A DNA stretch of 64,000 nt from Paracoccaceae bacterium (lineage in GTDB: Bacteria; Pseudomonadota; Alphaproteobacteria; Rhodobacterales; Rhodobacteraceae), in NCBI GenBank assembly GCA_014872875.1, contig WKFI01000011.1, forward strand, positions 124,001-188,000, written 5' to 3'. Below, one piece after another: positions 44,093-52,313 of the stretch. A program made the translations under genes and the position numbers. Below the pieces are notes generated by a model. That model searched no databases. It saw only the letters and a program-made list of their open reading frames with translations, and was not told where the DNA came from. The first letter of the stretch is position 1; the number at the start of each line of letters is the position of its first letter.

Positions 44093-44986
44093 TCATCCGC
44101 AGGTCCGTTTCATGTAGTCCTTCCAGCCATCCACAAAGCTCCTTGCGATGCTCAGCTTGGCATTCCGGGCGGAATGGATCGCAAAGAAACCTCTTTCACC
44201 GGCCTGCCATCTTGGAAGCACGTTCGACACCTTTTGGTTGCGCAGGGCGCTTGAAATGGCGAAATCCGGAAAAACGGCAAAACCAACGCTTTCGTCCACA
44301 AGCTCACGCACGAGTTGCCCGCTGTTCACGACCATATAGTCCCCGGGCGTCAAGGTGACGATCTCAACAGTTCCGATTGAGGTCAGCGAAAGGTCTTGTC
44401 CCATCGTAGGCGTTTTGTTCCAGCACAAATCGGTCAGATCCTCAGGTGTGGAAAAGCGTCGTCTCAGCGACGCCCCGGCGCAAATGACACCCGATGTTCG
44501 AAACATCAACTCGGCGCCTTTGATAGCCGCATCGACGTCAGCAATGCGCACAATCAGATCATAATGATCGTCAATGGCGTCTCGCCAATCGTCAGACAAA
44601 TCGATTTCCATCGAGACGCCGGGGTCTTCTTCGCGATAAGCGCGAAGATACCCTGCAAATCGTTGGGACGCTAAGACGGTTGGCGCGGAAATCCTCAGTC
44701 GCCCGATGGGACCGGATTGCCTCTCCAGAACAGTGTCGTTCGCGCGGTTCATTTGCTCCAATGCAAGAGCGACTTCCTTGAAGTACGCCTCACCTGCATC
44801 CGTCAAAGCCAGTTTTCTGGTCGAGCGATAGAGCAGTTGCGTGCCCAGCTACTCCTCCAAACTCGCGACTGATTGACTGAAAACCGAGGGCGACAAACCA
44901 AGCACAACGGCAGCACCACGGAATGAGCCCTCGTGAACGACTGTTGTGAAAATCGCTGCTGGTCTGAGCAGTTCAAGATTATTCAT
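44093..44986 (-). pseudogene. LysR-family regulator interrupted by an amber codon
   Basis: Read from the ATG at 44986 this is a full-length LysR gene of 297 codons, but codon 46 is TAG (44851-44849). The frame is otherwise uninterrupted: residues 1-45 give the helix-turn-helix (GSFRGAAVVLGLSPSVFSQSVASLEE), then the stop, then LGTQLLYRSTRKLALTDAGEAYF and a complete substrate-binding domain. LysR proteins usually have Gln or Arg here (LEEQLG), so a single CAG-to-TAG change explains it. A shortened product from the internal ATG (44806) would lack DNA binding. It is convergent with the CitE-like gene and appears to be a recently inactivated regulator, or a sequencing error. Confidence 0.85.
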
Positions 44987-45077
44987 GTTTTCCGAACTAA
45001 CAGTTCTTCTGTTCGCAAATAATAATCAATGATCAGACATCGTAAATGTCCCTCATCGCTCTTGTGAGGACCTGACC

Positions 45078-45146
45078 ATGCGACCCTTCATTCTGCCGAT
45101 TGTAGCTTTAATCTCGACCACCGGCGCCGCTACGGCAGGTGGTTGA
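45078..45146 (+). pseudogene. Short signal-peptide remnant
   Basis: A 22-codon frame with a Shine-Dalgarno-like GAGGA upstream encodes a typical Sec leader (MRPFILPIVALISTTGAATA) and then stops. Shifting frame by one just before the stop gives about 60 further codons (QVVDTATNADQPILQFRTR...) that run into the end of the convergent AraC gene. It looks like the 5' end of an exported protein that was truncated by deletion or frameshift; the parent family cannot be recognised. Confidence 0.35.
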
Positions 45147-45272
45147 TACCGCGACAAACGCTGACCAACCGATCCTACAATTCCGCACCCGCACTGTGAC
45201 GCACGTCTGGTGGAGAGGCAGGAAATTGCCTGGCCCTCAAACAACGGCTCCCTCGGCACCGGCCCATCTGAG

Positions 45273-46274
45273 TTATTGCAGAACCGTCGCGCGGGCCTCC
45301 ATCGGCGTCTTTCCAGTCCAACCCTGAAACGCACGGAAGAACGATCGTTGATCCTGGTAGCCCAGCAGATAGGAGATTTCCGAGATGCTCAAATGCCCGT
45401 CTTCCAGATATTTCATCGACATTTCGGCCCGCGTCCCAGCAAGAACCTCCTGAAAAGTCGTCCCTTCCTCGCTGAGCCGCCGCTGTAACGTCCGTTTGCT
45501 GACCCCTTGCCGACGGCACACGTCATCGACCGAGCATTGTCCACTGGGCAACATCTGCACCAACGTTACCCTCACCTTCGCGGAATAGGGGACCCGACGC
45601 TTCTTTTCTTCCAGACGCCGCTCCAAATCAGCACCGAAATGCTCCCACAAACGTTCACTCCGGGTCACCAGCGGTCGAGTGGCATCCTCGACCGACAGCA
45701 CGATCCTGGCTACGTCACTCTGAACCGGCGCTACCCCTGTAAAGCGTTCGACAATGCTCCAATCCTCGTCGCGCATTGGCCCGCCGACGGACAGTGGGCG
45801 AATGTCCACATTGGTGAACAGGCGAAAACACTCGACAAAATACAGCACTTCGAACAGGCACAGAACCTCGGGCATCTTCTCGATAGGATCTGACGACTGC
45901 GCTGTCAGCACGACCGTGTCTCCAACCCGCTGTACCTCCAACGCGCAGGGCGCCACCAAAGGTTTGAACAGGGCCAAACGAGTGAGACCGCTTTCAATAT
46001 CAGGGCTACACGAAAATGCATACATGGCAGGCACTTGAGGCGCATGAACCAGTGCTCGGCTCAACTCCAGCAGTGCGTCTTCGCGATCAATTTCCGCGGC
46101 AAAGGCACGCCACATGTCAAAACACTGGCGTGGCGTGACACCCTTGGTTTCGGTGTCGACATAGTCGTCTGGCAAACCAACTCGGCGCAGGACATTATGT
46201 TCCGAAACCCCCAGGATTTCGCATCCCCGCCGTACCATTTCCCCGATCAGGTACCTGTCTTTGGCCGCTGTCAT
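45273..46274 (-). CDS. AraC-family transcriptional regulator (OruR/ArgR-like)
   Basis: A 333-residue AraC/XylS regulator with an N-terminal arabinose-binding-like domain (PF12625 type, residues 15-210) and a C-terminal double helix-turn-helix: SVDDVCRRQGVSKRTLQRRLSEEGTTFQEVL and LSISEISYLLGYQDQRSFFRAFQGWTGKTPMEAR. It is divergent from the molybdenum hydroxylase genes. In the 243 bp between them are two direct repeats of TGGCACG-N4-GTCA exactly 21 bp apart, the arrangement bound by AraC-type dimers, so it probably activates iorAB-like expression. The inducer is unknown, but would be expected to be related to an aldehyde or N-heterocycle. Confidence 0.9.
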   Translation of the reverse strand: MTAAKDRYLIGEMVRRGCEILGVSEHNVLRRVGLPDDYVDTETKGVTPRQCFDMWRAFAAEIDREDALLELSRALVHAPQVPAMYAFSCSPDIESGLTRLALFKPLVAPCALEVQRVGDTVVLTAQSSDPIEKMPEVLCLFEVLYFVECFRLFTNVDIRPLSVGGPMRDEDWSIVERFTGVAPVQSDVARIVLSVEDATRPLVTRSERLWEHFGADLERRLEEKKRRVPYSAKVRVTLVQMLPSGQCSVDDVCRRQGVSKRTLQRRLSEEGTTFQEVLAGTRAEMSMKYLEDGHLSISEISYLLGYQDQRSFFRAFQGWTGKTPMEARATVLQ

Positions 46275-46351
46275 CGTTTGTGTCGTCTCCTGCGTGTGTG
46301 ATGCAAAATCTGGAACCGATCCGGCATAAATTCCAGCCTACCGAAATGGAA

Positions 46352-46387
46352 TGGCACGAATTGTCAGTCTTTTGGCACGCTGCGTCA
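46352..46387. promoter_or_regulatory. Direct repeats TGGCACG-N4-GTCA, probable AraC-family operator
   Basis: Copies at 46352-46366 and 46373-46387 share 11 fixed positions and start 21 bp apart, i.e. two helical turns. They lie between the divergent AraC gene (start 46274) and the iron-sulfur subunit gene (start 46518). Confidence 0.7.
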
Positions 46388-46517
46388 CTGAAATTCTCCG
46401 TGAAAGACCCAGATCTTTGAAACTGCGGCAGTGTTCGGCGTCCCCAGGCCGTGAACGTCGCTGTGACCAACAAGAAATGCGATCGCCAGCCAACATGATC
46501 CGAGGAGGAAGCGCGCG

Positions 46518-46979
46518 ATGACCATCACCCTCAAACTTAACGGTAAGACCCACGACGTGGAGGCCGAACCCGGCACCCCGCTTCTGTGGGTCATCCGGGA
46601 CGAGCTCAAACTGACCGGCACCAAATTCGGCTGCGGCGTGGCCTCGTGCGGGGCCTGCACCGTGCACCTTAACGGAGAGCCGGTCCGGTCCTGCCAGACC
46701 TATGTCGAAGACGTTGAAGACGCCGAGATCACCACCATCGAAGGAATCGACAACCCCATCGCCAAAGCCGTTCAACAGGCATGGATGGAGTTGGACGTGG
46801 TGCAGTGCGGGTACTGCCAATCCGGGCAGGTCATGTCAGCCGTTGGACTGCTTAGCGAAAACCCCAAGCCCAGTGCGGAGGAGATTGACGAATACATGTA
46901 CGGCAATGCCTGCCGCTGTGCCACTTACCAACGGATCCGGGCCGGGATCCAGCGCGCATCCGAAATTATGGAGGCCTGA
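46518..46979 (+). CDS. iorA: Isoquinoline 1-oxidoreductase-like (2Fe-2S) subunit
   Basis: The small iron-sulfur subunit (153 aa) of a molybdenum hydroxylase. The plant-type 2Fe-2S cluster ligands are Cys39, 44, 47 and 59 (CGVASCGAC...C), and the second cluster ligands are Cys97, 100, 132, 134 (CGYC...CRC). AGGAGGAA precedes the ATG. It pairs with the next gene, whose large subunit lacks its own iron-sulfur domain. Electrons from substrate hydroxylation at the Mo site would pass through these clusters. The name follows the Brevundimonas isoquinoline enzyme; the true substrate may be an aldehyde or another N-heteroaromatic. Confidence 0.9.
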   Translation: MTITLKLNGKTHDVEAEPGTPLLWVIRDELKLTGTKFGCGVASCGACTVHLNGEPVRSCQTYVEDVEDAEITTIEGIDNPIAKAVQQAWMELDVVQCGYCQSGQVMSAVGLLSENPKPSAEEIDEYMYGNACRCATYQRIRAGIQRASEIMEA

Positions 46980-46980
46980 T

Positions 46981-49164
46981 ATGACCCTTAACACGTCTCG
47001 TCGCGGCTTTCTCAAAGGCGCTGCCGCCGCCACCGCCGTCCTACTCGTGGGCACCCGCCCGGATGGGGCCATCGCCGCCGCCAATGCCGAAAACACTGCA
47101 TTGAACCCGTTCGTCAAAATCAACGCAGACGGACGCGTCACTGCAATCATCAAGCATTTCGAAAAGGGTCAGGGCCCAGCCACAGGCCTGTCCACACTGA
47201 TCGCCGAAGAACTGGGCCTTTCGATGGACCAGATCGACTATGAATTCGCGCCCTCGAACCCGCAGGTTTACAACAACCTCCTGTTCGGCCCGTTCCAGGG
47301 CACGGGCGGTTCGACCGCGATGGCAAACTCGTTCGTACAATACCGCAACGCTGGCGCGGCAGCACGCGAGATGCTGATCCAGGCCGCAGCCCAGGAATGG
47401 GGTGTAGCCTCTACCGATCTGTCCATCGAAAACGGAGTGATCCAAGGCGCTGGCAAATCCGCGTCCCTGGGGGATTTCGTCGCGGCTGCCGCCCAGATCG
47501 AAGCGCCTGCCGAGCCACGCCTGAAAGATCCCAGCGAATTCCGCCTGATCGGCAACCCGGATGTCCGGCGGTTGGATTCCGAGATCAAGGGCAACGGCAA
47601 GGCAATCTATGCCATGGACTTGCACCTGCCAAACCAGATGATCGCCATGATCGCCCGGTCTCCGCAAAAGGGTGGCACCGTCACCGGATTCGACGACACC
47701 GGATCAAAAGACGTCAAAGGCTTCATCCGGGCCGCCACCCTGCCCACCGGCGCGGGTGTCGTGGTCTATGCCGAAAACACCTGGGCTGCGATGCAGGCTC
47801 GGGACGCACTGGATGTCAGCTGGGATCTCAGTGCAGCGGAAACCCGCAGCTCGGACGAGATCCGCGATGAAATCCTGGCCGCTCTGGAGGCGGAGCCGGA
47901 GTACAACGTCACCAAAGCCGATCAAGCCGCGACCCTGTCGGCCATTGACGATGCAGCAACCGTGGTAGAGCGGACCTTCTATTTCCCGCTTTTGGCCCAT
48001 GCCCCGATGGAACCGCTGAACTGTACCATCGAAGCCACCGCAGATGGCGGCATCGTCCTCCATGACGGCAGCCAGATGCCGACCGGCCCGCATATGGCGC
48101 TGGCACAGATTTTCCAGCTGCCGATGGAGAAGATCCAGATCAACACGCTACTGGCAGGTGGCTCCTTCGGCCGTCGCGCGACGCCGGATGCGGATTATCA
48201 GGTCGAAGCCGCGCTGGCCTTTGCCCTGACCGATCGCAGCCGACCTGTGAAACTGGTCTGGTCCCGAGAAGACGATCTGCGCAGCGGCTATTACCGCCCT
48301 GCATTCGGCCACAAGGTGCGGGTCGGCCTGGACAGCGACGGCCATATCTTGGGCTGGGATCACCGGATTGCGGGTCAGTCGATCATGAAGGGCACCGCCT
48401 TCGAGGCGATGATGGTGCACGACGGGGTCGATCACAGCTCGGTCGAAGGCGTATCGGACACGCCCTACCAGATCCCCGGCATGTTCGTGGGCCTGACCGA
48501 CACCAAGAAGGCAACCAGCACCCTGTGGTGGCGGTCGGTGGGCCACACCCACACAGCCTATGCGATGGAGGTCATGATGGACCTTGCTGCCGAGGCTGCC
48601 GGTGTCGATCCGGTTGAATATCGTCTGCGTCACCTGACCGGCGGCAAGGATCAGGAGCGTCTGGCCGGCGTGCTGAAACTGGCAGCCGAAAAGGCAAGCT
48701 GGGGCGCGGCGCCTGACGGCCGGACCCAAGGCATAGCCGTGCACAAATCCTTTGGCAGCTATGCCGCCGAGGTGGTCGAAATCTCGGGCAATGCCGAGGA
48801 CGGTGTAAAGATCGAGAAGGTTACGTGCGCGGTGGATTGCGGACTGGCCGTGAACCCGGATGTGGTCAAGGCCCAGATGGAAGGCGGGATCGGCTATGGC
48901 ATCGGTCACGTCATGCGCGACCAGATCACGCTGACCGGCGGTGAAGTGGACCAGTACAACTTCCCTGACTACGAACCGCTTCGGATTGGCGACATCGGCG
49001 CGATCGACGTGCATGTCGTGCCTTCGGCCGAAGCCCCGACTGGTGTGGGCGAACCGGGCACACCGCCTTCTGCACCGGCGCTGGCCAACGCCGTCGCACG
49101 TGCCAGCACGGATCTGATCCTGTCGGATCTGCCGATGACGGAAAGCAACGTCTCGTTCGTCTGA
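46981..49164 (+). CDS. iorB: Isoquinoline 1-oxidoreductase-like molybdopterin subunit, Tat-exported
   Basis: The large catalytic subunit (727 aa) of the xanthine-oxidase-family enzyme, with molybdopterin cytosine dinucleotide expected as cofactor. The N-terminus MTLNTSRRGFLKGAAAATA is a strong twin-arginine signal, so the enzyme is periplasmic. Family features include GGSFGRRATPDADYQVEAA, APMEPLNCTIEA, STLWWRSVGHTHTAYAMEVMMDLAAE and GVGEPGTPPSAPALANA, the last with the active-site Glu context. It starts 2 bp after the small subunit gene. No FAD subunit, cytochrome c or XdhC-type maturation gene is adjacent; the electron acceptor is therefore unclear. A strong hairpin terminator follows. Confidence 0.9.
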   Translation: MTLNTSRRGFLKGAAAATAVLLVGTRPDGAIAAANAENTALNPFVKINADGRVTAIIKHFEKGQGPATGLSTLIAEELGLSMDQIDYEFAPSNPQVYNNLLFGPFQGTGGSTAMANSFVQYRNAGAAAREMLIQAAAQEWGVASTDLSIENGVIQGAGKSASLGDFVAAAAQIEAPAEPRLKDPSEFRLIGNPDVRRLDSEIKGNGKAIYAMDLHLPNQMIAMIARSPQKGGTVTGFDDTGSKDVKGFIRAATLPTGAGVVVYAENTWAAMQARDALDVSWDLSAAETRSSDEIRDEILAALEAEPEYNVTKADQAATLSAIDDAATVVERTFYFPLLAHAPMEPLNCTIEATADGGIVLHDGSQMPTGPHMALAQIFQLPMEKIQINTLLAGGSFGRRATPDADYQVEAALAFALTDRSRPVKLVWSREDDLRSGYYRPAFGHKVRVGLDSDGHILGWDHRIAGQSIMKGTAFEAMMVHDGVDHSSVEGVSDTPYQIPGMFVGLTDTKKATSTLWWRSVGHTHTAYAMEVMMDLAAEAAGVDPVEYRLRHLTGGKDQERLAGVLKLAAEKASWGAAPDGRTQGIAVHKSFGSYAAEVVEISGNAEDGVKIEKVTCAVDCGLAVNPDVVKAQMEGGIGYGIGHVMRDQITLTGGEVDQYNFPDYEPLRIGDIGAIDVHVVPSAEAPTGVGEPGTPPSAPALANAVARASTDLILSDLPMTESNVSFV

Positions 49165-49186
49165 GGTCTTTAGAAAGAAATGGTTT

Positions 49187-49208
49187 CGGATCGGCCATGG
49201 CCGATCCG
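49187..49208. repeat. 22-bp perfect palindrome
   Basis: CGGATCGGCCA joined to its exact complement, directly upstream of the iorB terminator hairpin. It could be a second hairpin of a dual terminator or an extragenic palindrome. Confidence 0.6.
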
Positions 49209-49212
49209 ACCG

Positions 49213-49258
49213 ACGCCCGGGGGGTGGCGCGCTGCGCGCGCCACCCCCCGGGCGTTTC
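49213..49258 (+). terminator. Very strong hairpin terminator after iorB
   Basis: Twenty-base perfect arms (starting ACGCCCGGGGGG and ending CCCCCCGGGCGT) with a 3-base loop, followed by TTT, 49 bp beyond the iorB stop. The stem is unusually long for an intrinsic terminator. Confidence 0.75.
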
Positions 49259-49350
49259 CTGAGCCTGTGCAAGGCTTTGACTTGGGGAGCAGCTGTAGTG
49301 CAGGGTTGAAGGATCCATTTCCTCATTGGTCCGTTAGCCGAGGCATTATC

Positions 49351-50760
49351 ATGCAAATCACCCTGGGACTTCTCCTGCTGATCATGATCGAGGCCATGGC
49401 GGTCTGGTGCGTGTGGCGGGCGATTTCATCGGCACGTACATCTCAGGGAGCGGTCGGCTGGATCGTGTTCCTGTTGATGGCACCCTTTGTCGGCGTGCCG
49501 CTGTTCCTGTTTCTGGGCCATCACAAGTTCAAGAAGTACCTGATTGCCCGACGCGACAGCATTGAAGTGGTCGAAGGCGTTCAGGTCTTCAAGGAAATCC
49601 ACGCCCCCGCAACGCCACCCCGAATTGGCGTGGAACCGTTCGAAGCAATTGCGGAAATGCCCGTGGTTCGTGGCAACAACATGGAAATTCTGATCGACGG
49701 CGAAGCCACGTTCGACACGATCATGGGCGCCATCGATCTGGCCGAGCATTACGCGCTGATACAGTTCTACATCGTGCGTGACGACACGCTGGGGCGGGCC
49801 TTGAAAGACCGCATGATCGCGGCCGCCCAACGCGGGGTCATCGTCCGGTTCAAGGTGGACGCCGTGGGCAGTTACAATCTGCCGACCGCCTACATGGATG
49901 AGCTGCGCCAGGCCGGCGTGCAGGTGGTGAACCCAAAACTGGCGCGCGGTCCCAAGAACCGGTTCCAGCTGAACTTCCGAAATCACCGCAAGACCGTCAT
50001 CATCGACGGTAAGGTCGGCTTTATCGGCGGCTTCAATGTCGGCGACGAATACATGGGGCGTGATCCCAAGTTCGGGCCATGGCGAGACACTCATGTACGG
50101 TTCACCGGTCCGATGGTCTCGCAGCTACAATTGGTTTTTGCCGAAGACTGGCACTGGGGCACGGATGAGGCGCTGATCGAAGAACTGGACTGGGTTCCGG
50201 AACACGATCCCGTCGACATGACCGGGCTGATCGTGCCAACCGGCCCGGCGGACGAAATGGAGACCGGCGCGCTGTTCTTTTTCTCGGCCATCAGCGCTGC
50301 GCAACATCGGGTCTGGATCGCCTCGCCTTATTTCGTGCCGGACACGGATGTTCTGACGGCGCTGAAACACGCAGCCCTGCGTGGGGTGGAAGTGCGACTG
50401 CTGGTACCGGATGTCATTGACCACAAGACGCCCTGGCTGGCGGCCTTTGCCTATTTCGACGAGGTGCGCACGGCCGGCGTAGAAATCTGGCGCTATACCG
50501 AAGGCTTCATGCATCAGAAGGTCGTGCTGGTGGACGATGATTTCGCCGCGATCGGCACAACCAATCTGGACAACCGGTCCTTTCGGCTGAATTTCGAAGC
50601 CATGGCCGCCTTTTTCGACAAACGGGCCGCCGCCCAGACGGAAACCATGCTGGAAGCCGATTTTGCGCGTTCCTATAGGCTGGATGCGTGGCTGGCCGAC
50701 CAGCCCCGTCACGTCCGATACGGCTCCCCGGTGGCGCGGCTGTTTTCACCGCTGTTGTGA
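49351..50760 (+). CDS. cls: Cardiolipin synthase (phospholipase D family)
   Basis: A 469-residue PLD-superfamily cardiolipin synthase, which condenses phosphatidylglycerol molecules in the inner membrane. Two N-terminal membrane helices (residues 1-24 and 34-53) precede two HKD catalytic motifs: NHRKTVIIDGKVGFIGG and MHQKVVLVDDDFAAIGTTN with NLDNRSFRLNFE following. The start is the ATG at 49351 (GAGG upstream), which gives the standard Cls N-terminus. The 3' end overlaps the convergent LysR gene by 15 bp. Confidence 0.93.
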   Translation: MQITLGLLLLIMIEAMAVWCVWRAISSARTSQGAVGWIVFLLMAPFVGVPLFLFLGHHKFKKYLIARRDSIEVVEGVQVFKEIHAPATPPRIGVEPFEAIAEMPVVRGNNMEILIDGEATFDTIMGAIDLAEHYALIQFYIVRDDTLGRALKDRMIAAAQRGVIVRFKVDAVGSYNLPTAYMDELRQAGVQVVNPKLARGPKNRFQLNFRNHRKTVIIDGKVGFIGGFNVGDEYMGRDPKFGPWRDTHVRFTGPMVSQLQLVFAEDWHWGTDEALIEELDWVPEHDPVDMTGLIVPTGPADEMETGALFFFSAISAAQHRVWIASPYFVPDTDVLTALKHAALRGVEVRLLVPDVIDHKTPWLAAFAYFDEVRTAGVEIWRYTEGFMHQKVVLVDDDFAAIGTTNLDNRSFRLNFEAMAAFFDKRAAAQTETMLEADFARSYRLDAWLADQPRHVRYGSPVARLFSPLL

Positions 50761-51606
50761 GACACGCACCACATCCGTCAGCCAATCGCGAAACGCCAAC
50801 GCCTCGGAAGATGTCGCGTTCACCGCGATGAAATAACCTTCGGGGTTCGGCATCCGGTACGGATGCACCACCACGGCCTTCCTCTGTTGCATCAATCGCC
50901 CGGCCAGAAGCGAAGAGGTCAGCGCCACCCCTTTGCCATTGACCGCCAGATCCAGCGCCAGACCATAGGAATCGACGTGCAACGAAGGCTCCCATTCGCC
51001 ACTCAACCCTGCCGCTTTCGCCCAATTGTGCCACCCGCCGGTTGTCCCCACGGCCTCGATCAGAACCTGATCGGAGAGAGATCCCGAAACTGAATGCGCC
51101 GAGACCGCGATCAGATCATCCGGCAACAGCCGCTCTGCCCCCGCGCCCACCTGTTTTTCCGAGCCAAAGCGGATTTCCACATCGGCAATCGACGCCTTGA
51201 AATCATCGGGCCAGATCGTACTGAGGAATCGAACCCTCAGCCCCGGATGATCCGCCAAGAAGTCATGGATGCGCGGCGCCAACAGCCATTGCGACACACT
51301 GACCGAAGTTGCGATTGTCAAAAGCCCTTGGGTACTTCCGGTGTCAAAAGTGCGCGCCGCAGCCTCCAGTGTTTCCAACGCGGCCCCCACTTGCGGCAGC
51401 AGTTTGCGCCCGTCATCGGTGATCTCCAGGCCTCGCGCCCGGCGCAGGAACAGCTGTACCCCCAGCCGTGTTTCCAGCGCCCGCACCTGTTGGCTGACCG
51501 CCGATTGGGTCAGCGCCAATTCCTGCGCGGCAGCCGTGAAGTTCAAATGTCGGGCGGCGGCCTCGAAAGACCGGAACCATCCCAGCGGAGGAAGCGAGCG
51601 TGCCAT
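50746..51606 (-). CDS. LysR-family transcriptional regulator (GcvA-like)
   Basis: A 286-residue LysR regulator of the GcvA-like type. MARSLPPLGWFRSFEAAARHLNFTAAAQELALTQSAVSQQVRALE forms the helix-turn-helix; residues 90-286 form the effector domain. It is divergent from the five-gene monooxygenase operon that begins at 51714 (107 bp gap), which makes it the likely regulator of that pathway. Its 3' end overlaps the cls stop. Confidence 0.9.
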   Translation of the reverse strand: MARSLPPLGWFRSFEAAARHLNFTAAAQELALTQSAVSQQVRALETRLGVQLFLRRARGLEITDDGRKLLPQVGAALETLEAAARTFDTGSTQGLLTIATSVSVSQWLLAPRIHDFLADHPGLRVRFLSTIWPDDFKASIADVEIRFGSEKQVGAGAERLLPDDLIAVSAHSVSGSLSDQVLIEAVGTTGGWHNWAKAAGLSGEWEPSLHVDSYGLALDLAVNGKGVALTSSLLAGRLMQQRKAVVVHPYRMPNPEGYFIAVNATSSEALAFRDWLTDVVRVSQQR

Positions 51607-51713
51607 AGATCAAAGCCAGCCATTAACGACACTTATGACTTAGGCCCCAAATCCGTCGCTTGTCAATTTTCATGCATCTGCGACACCGTTTTTTGAAAGA
51701 CTGGAGACCGCGC

Positions 51714-52313
51714 ATGACCCCCGATATTCGAAAAATCGTGACCTTTGATGAAGAAACCCTGGTCGAAGGGTTTCGCCCCGCCGACAGACCCTGGCGCATG
51801 TTCGCCGTGGCGGCCGTGGTCCGCAACCCGTGGGCCGGGCGTTATGTTGAAGATCTTGGACCCGAGATCCGAGCTTATGGCCCTGTGCTGGGGCAGGAAC
51901 TGACCCGCCGCATGATCGCGCTGGCCGGTTCCGGCGACGCGATCGAAGCCTATGGCAAAGCCGCCGTTGTCGGGCTGGATGGCGAGGTCGAACATGCCTC
52001 TGGCCTGATCCATACCTTGCGGTTTGGCAATTTCTTCCGCGAAGCGGTGGAGGCGAAATCATACCTCTCCTTCACCAACACCCGTGGCCCGGCCAACGCG
52101 CCGATCATGATCCCGCTGATGGACAAGAACGATGCAGGCCGTAGGTCACATTACCTGACGCTCCAATTCGCAATCCCGGATGCCCCACGCGCGGATGAGA
52201 TCGTGGTTGTACTGGGCGGTGCGACGACCGGCCGCCCCCATCACCGGATTGGTGACCGCTATCAGGACCTCAAGGAGCTGGGCCATGACGTGGACAACCC
52301 GGCCGCGGTCTGA
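51714..52313 (+). CDS. PF06684 'amino acid synthesis' (DUF1185) family protein
   Basis: A 199-residue protein of Pfam PF06684 (AA_synth, formerly DUF1185), whose solved members have a chorismate-mutase-like fold but no proven reaction. Typical features: MTPDIRKIVTFDEETLVEG, VVRNPWAGRYVEDL, GKAAVVGLDGEVEHASGLIHTL and GPANAPIMIPLMDKNDAGRRSHYLTLQFAI. The start is the ATG at 51714 with GGAG seven bases before; in-frame codons upstream are not conserved. It is the first gene of the monooxygenase operon and overlaps the hydrolase gene by 29 bp. Its role in the pathway is unknown. Confidence 0.85.
   Translation: MTPDIRKIVTFDEETLVEGFRPADRPWRMFAVAAVVRNPWAGRYVEDLGPEIRAYGPVLGQELTRRMIALAGSGDAIEAYGKAAVVGLDGEVEHASGLIHTLRFGNFFREAVEAKSYLSFTNTRGPANAPIMIPLMDKNDAGRRSHYLTLQFAIPDAPRADEIVVVLGGATTGRPHHRIGDRYQDLKELGHDVDNPAAV

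Noticed and set aside
44849-44851. Readthrough or recoding of the in-frame TAG in the LysR gene
   Set aside because: TAG is not a selenocysteine codon, no pyrrolysine system is known in this group, and the LysR helix-turn-helix needs an ordinary residue there.
37223-46274. Genomic island with attachment sites
   Set aside because: No integrase, transposase or second copy of the tRNA 3' end could be seen, so no attachment site is annotated; only the compositional suspicion is reported.
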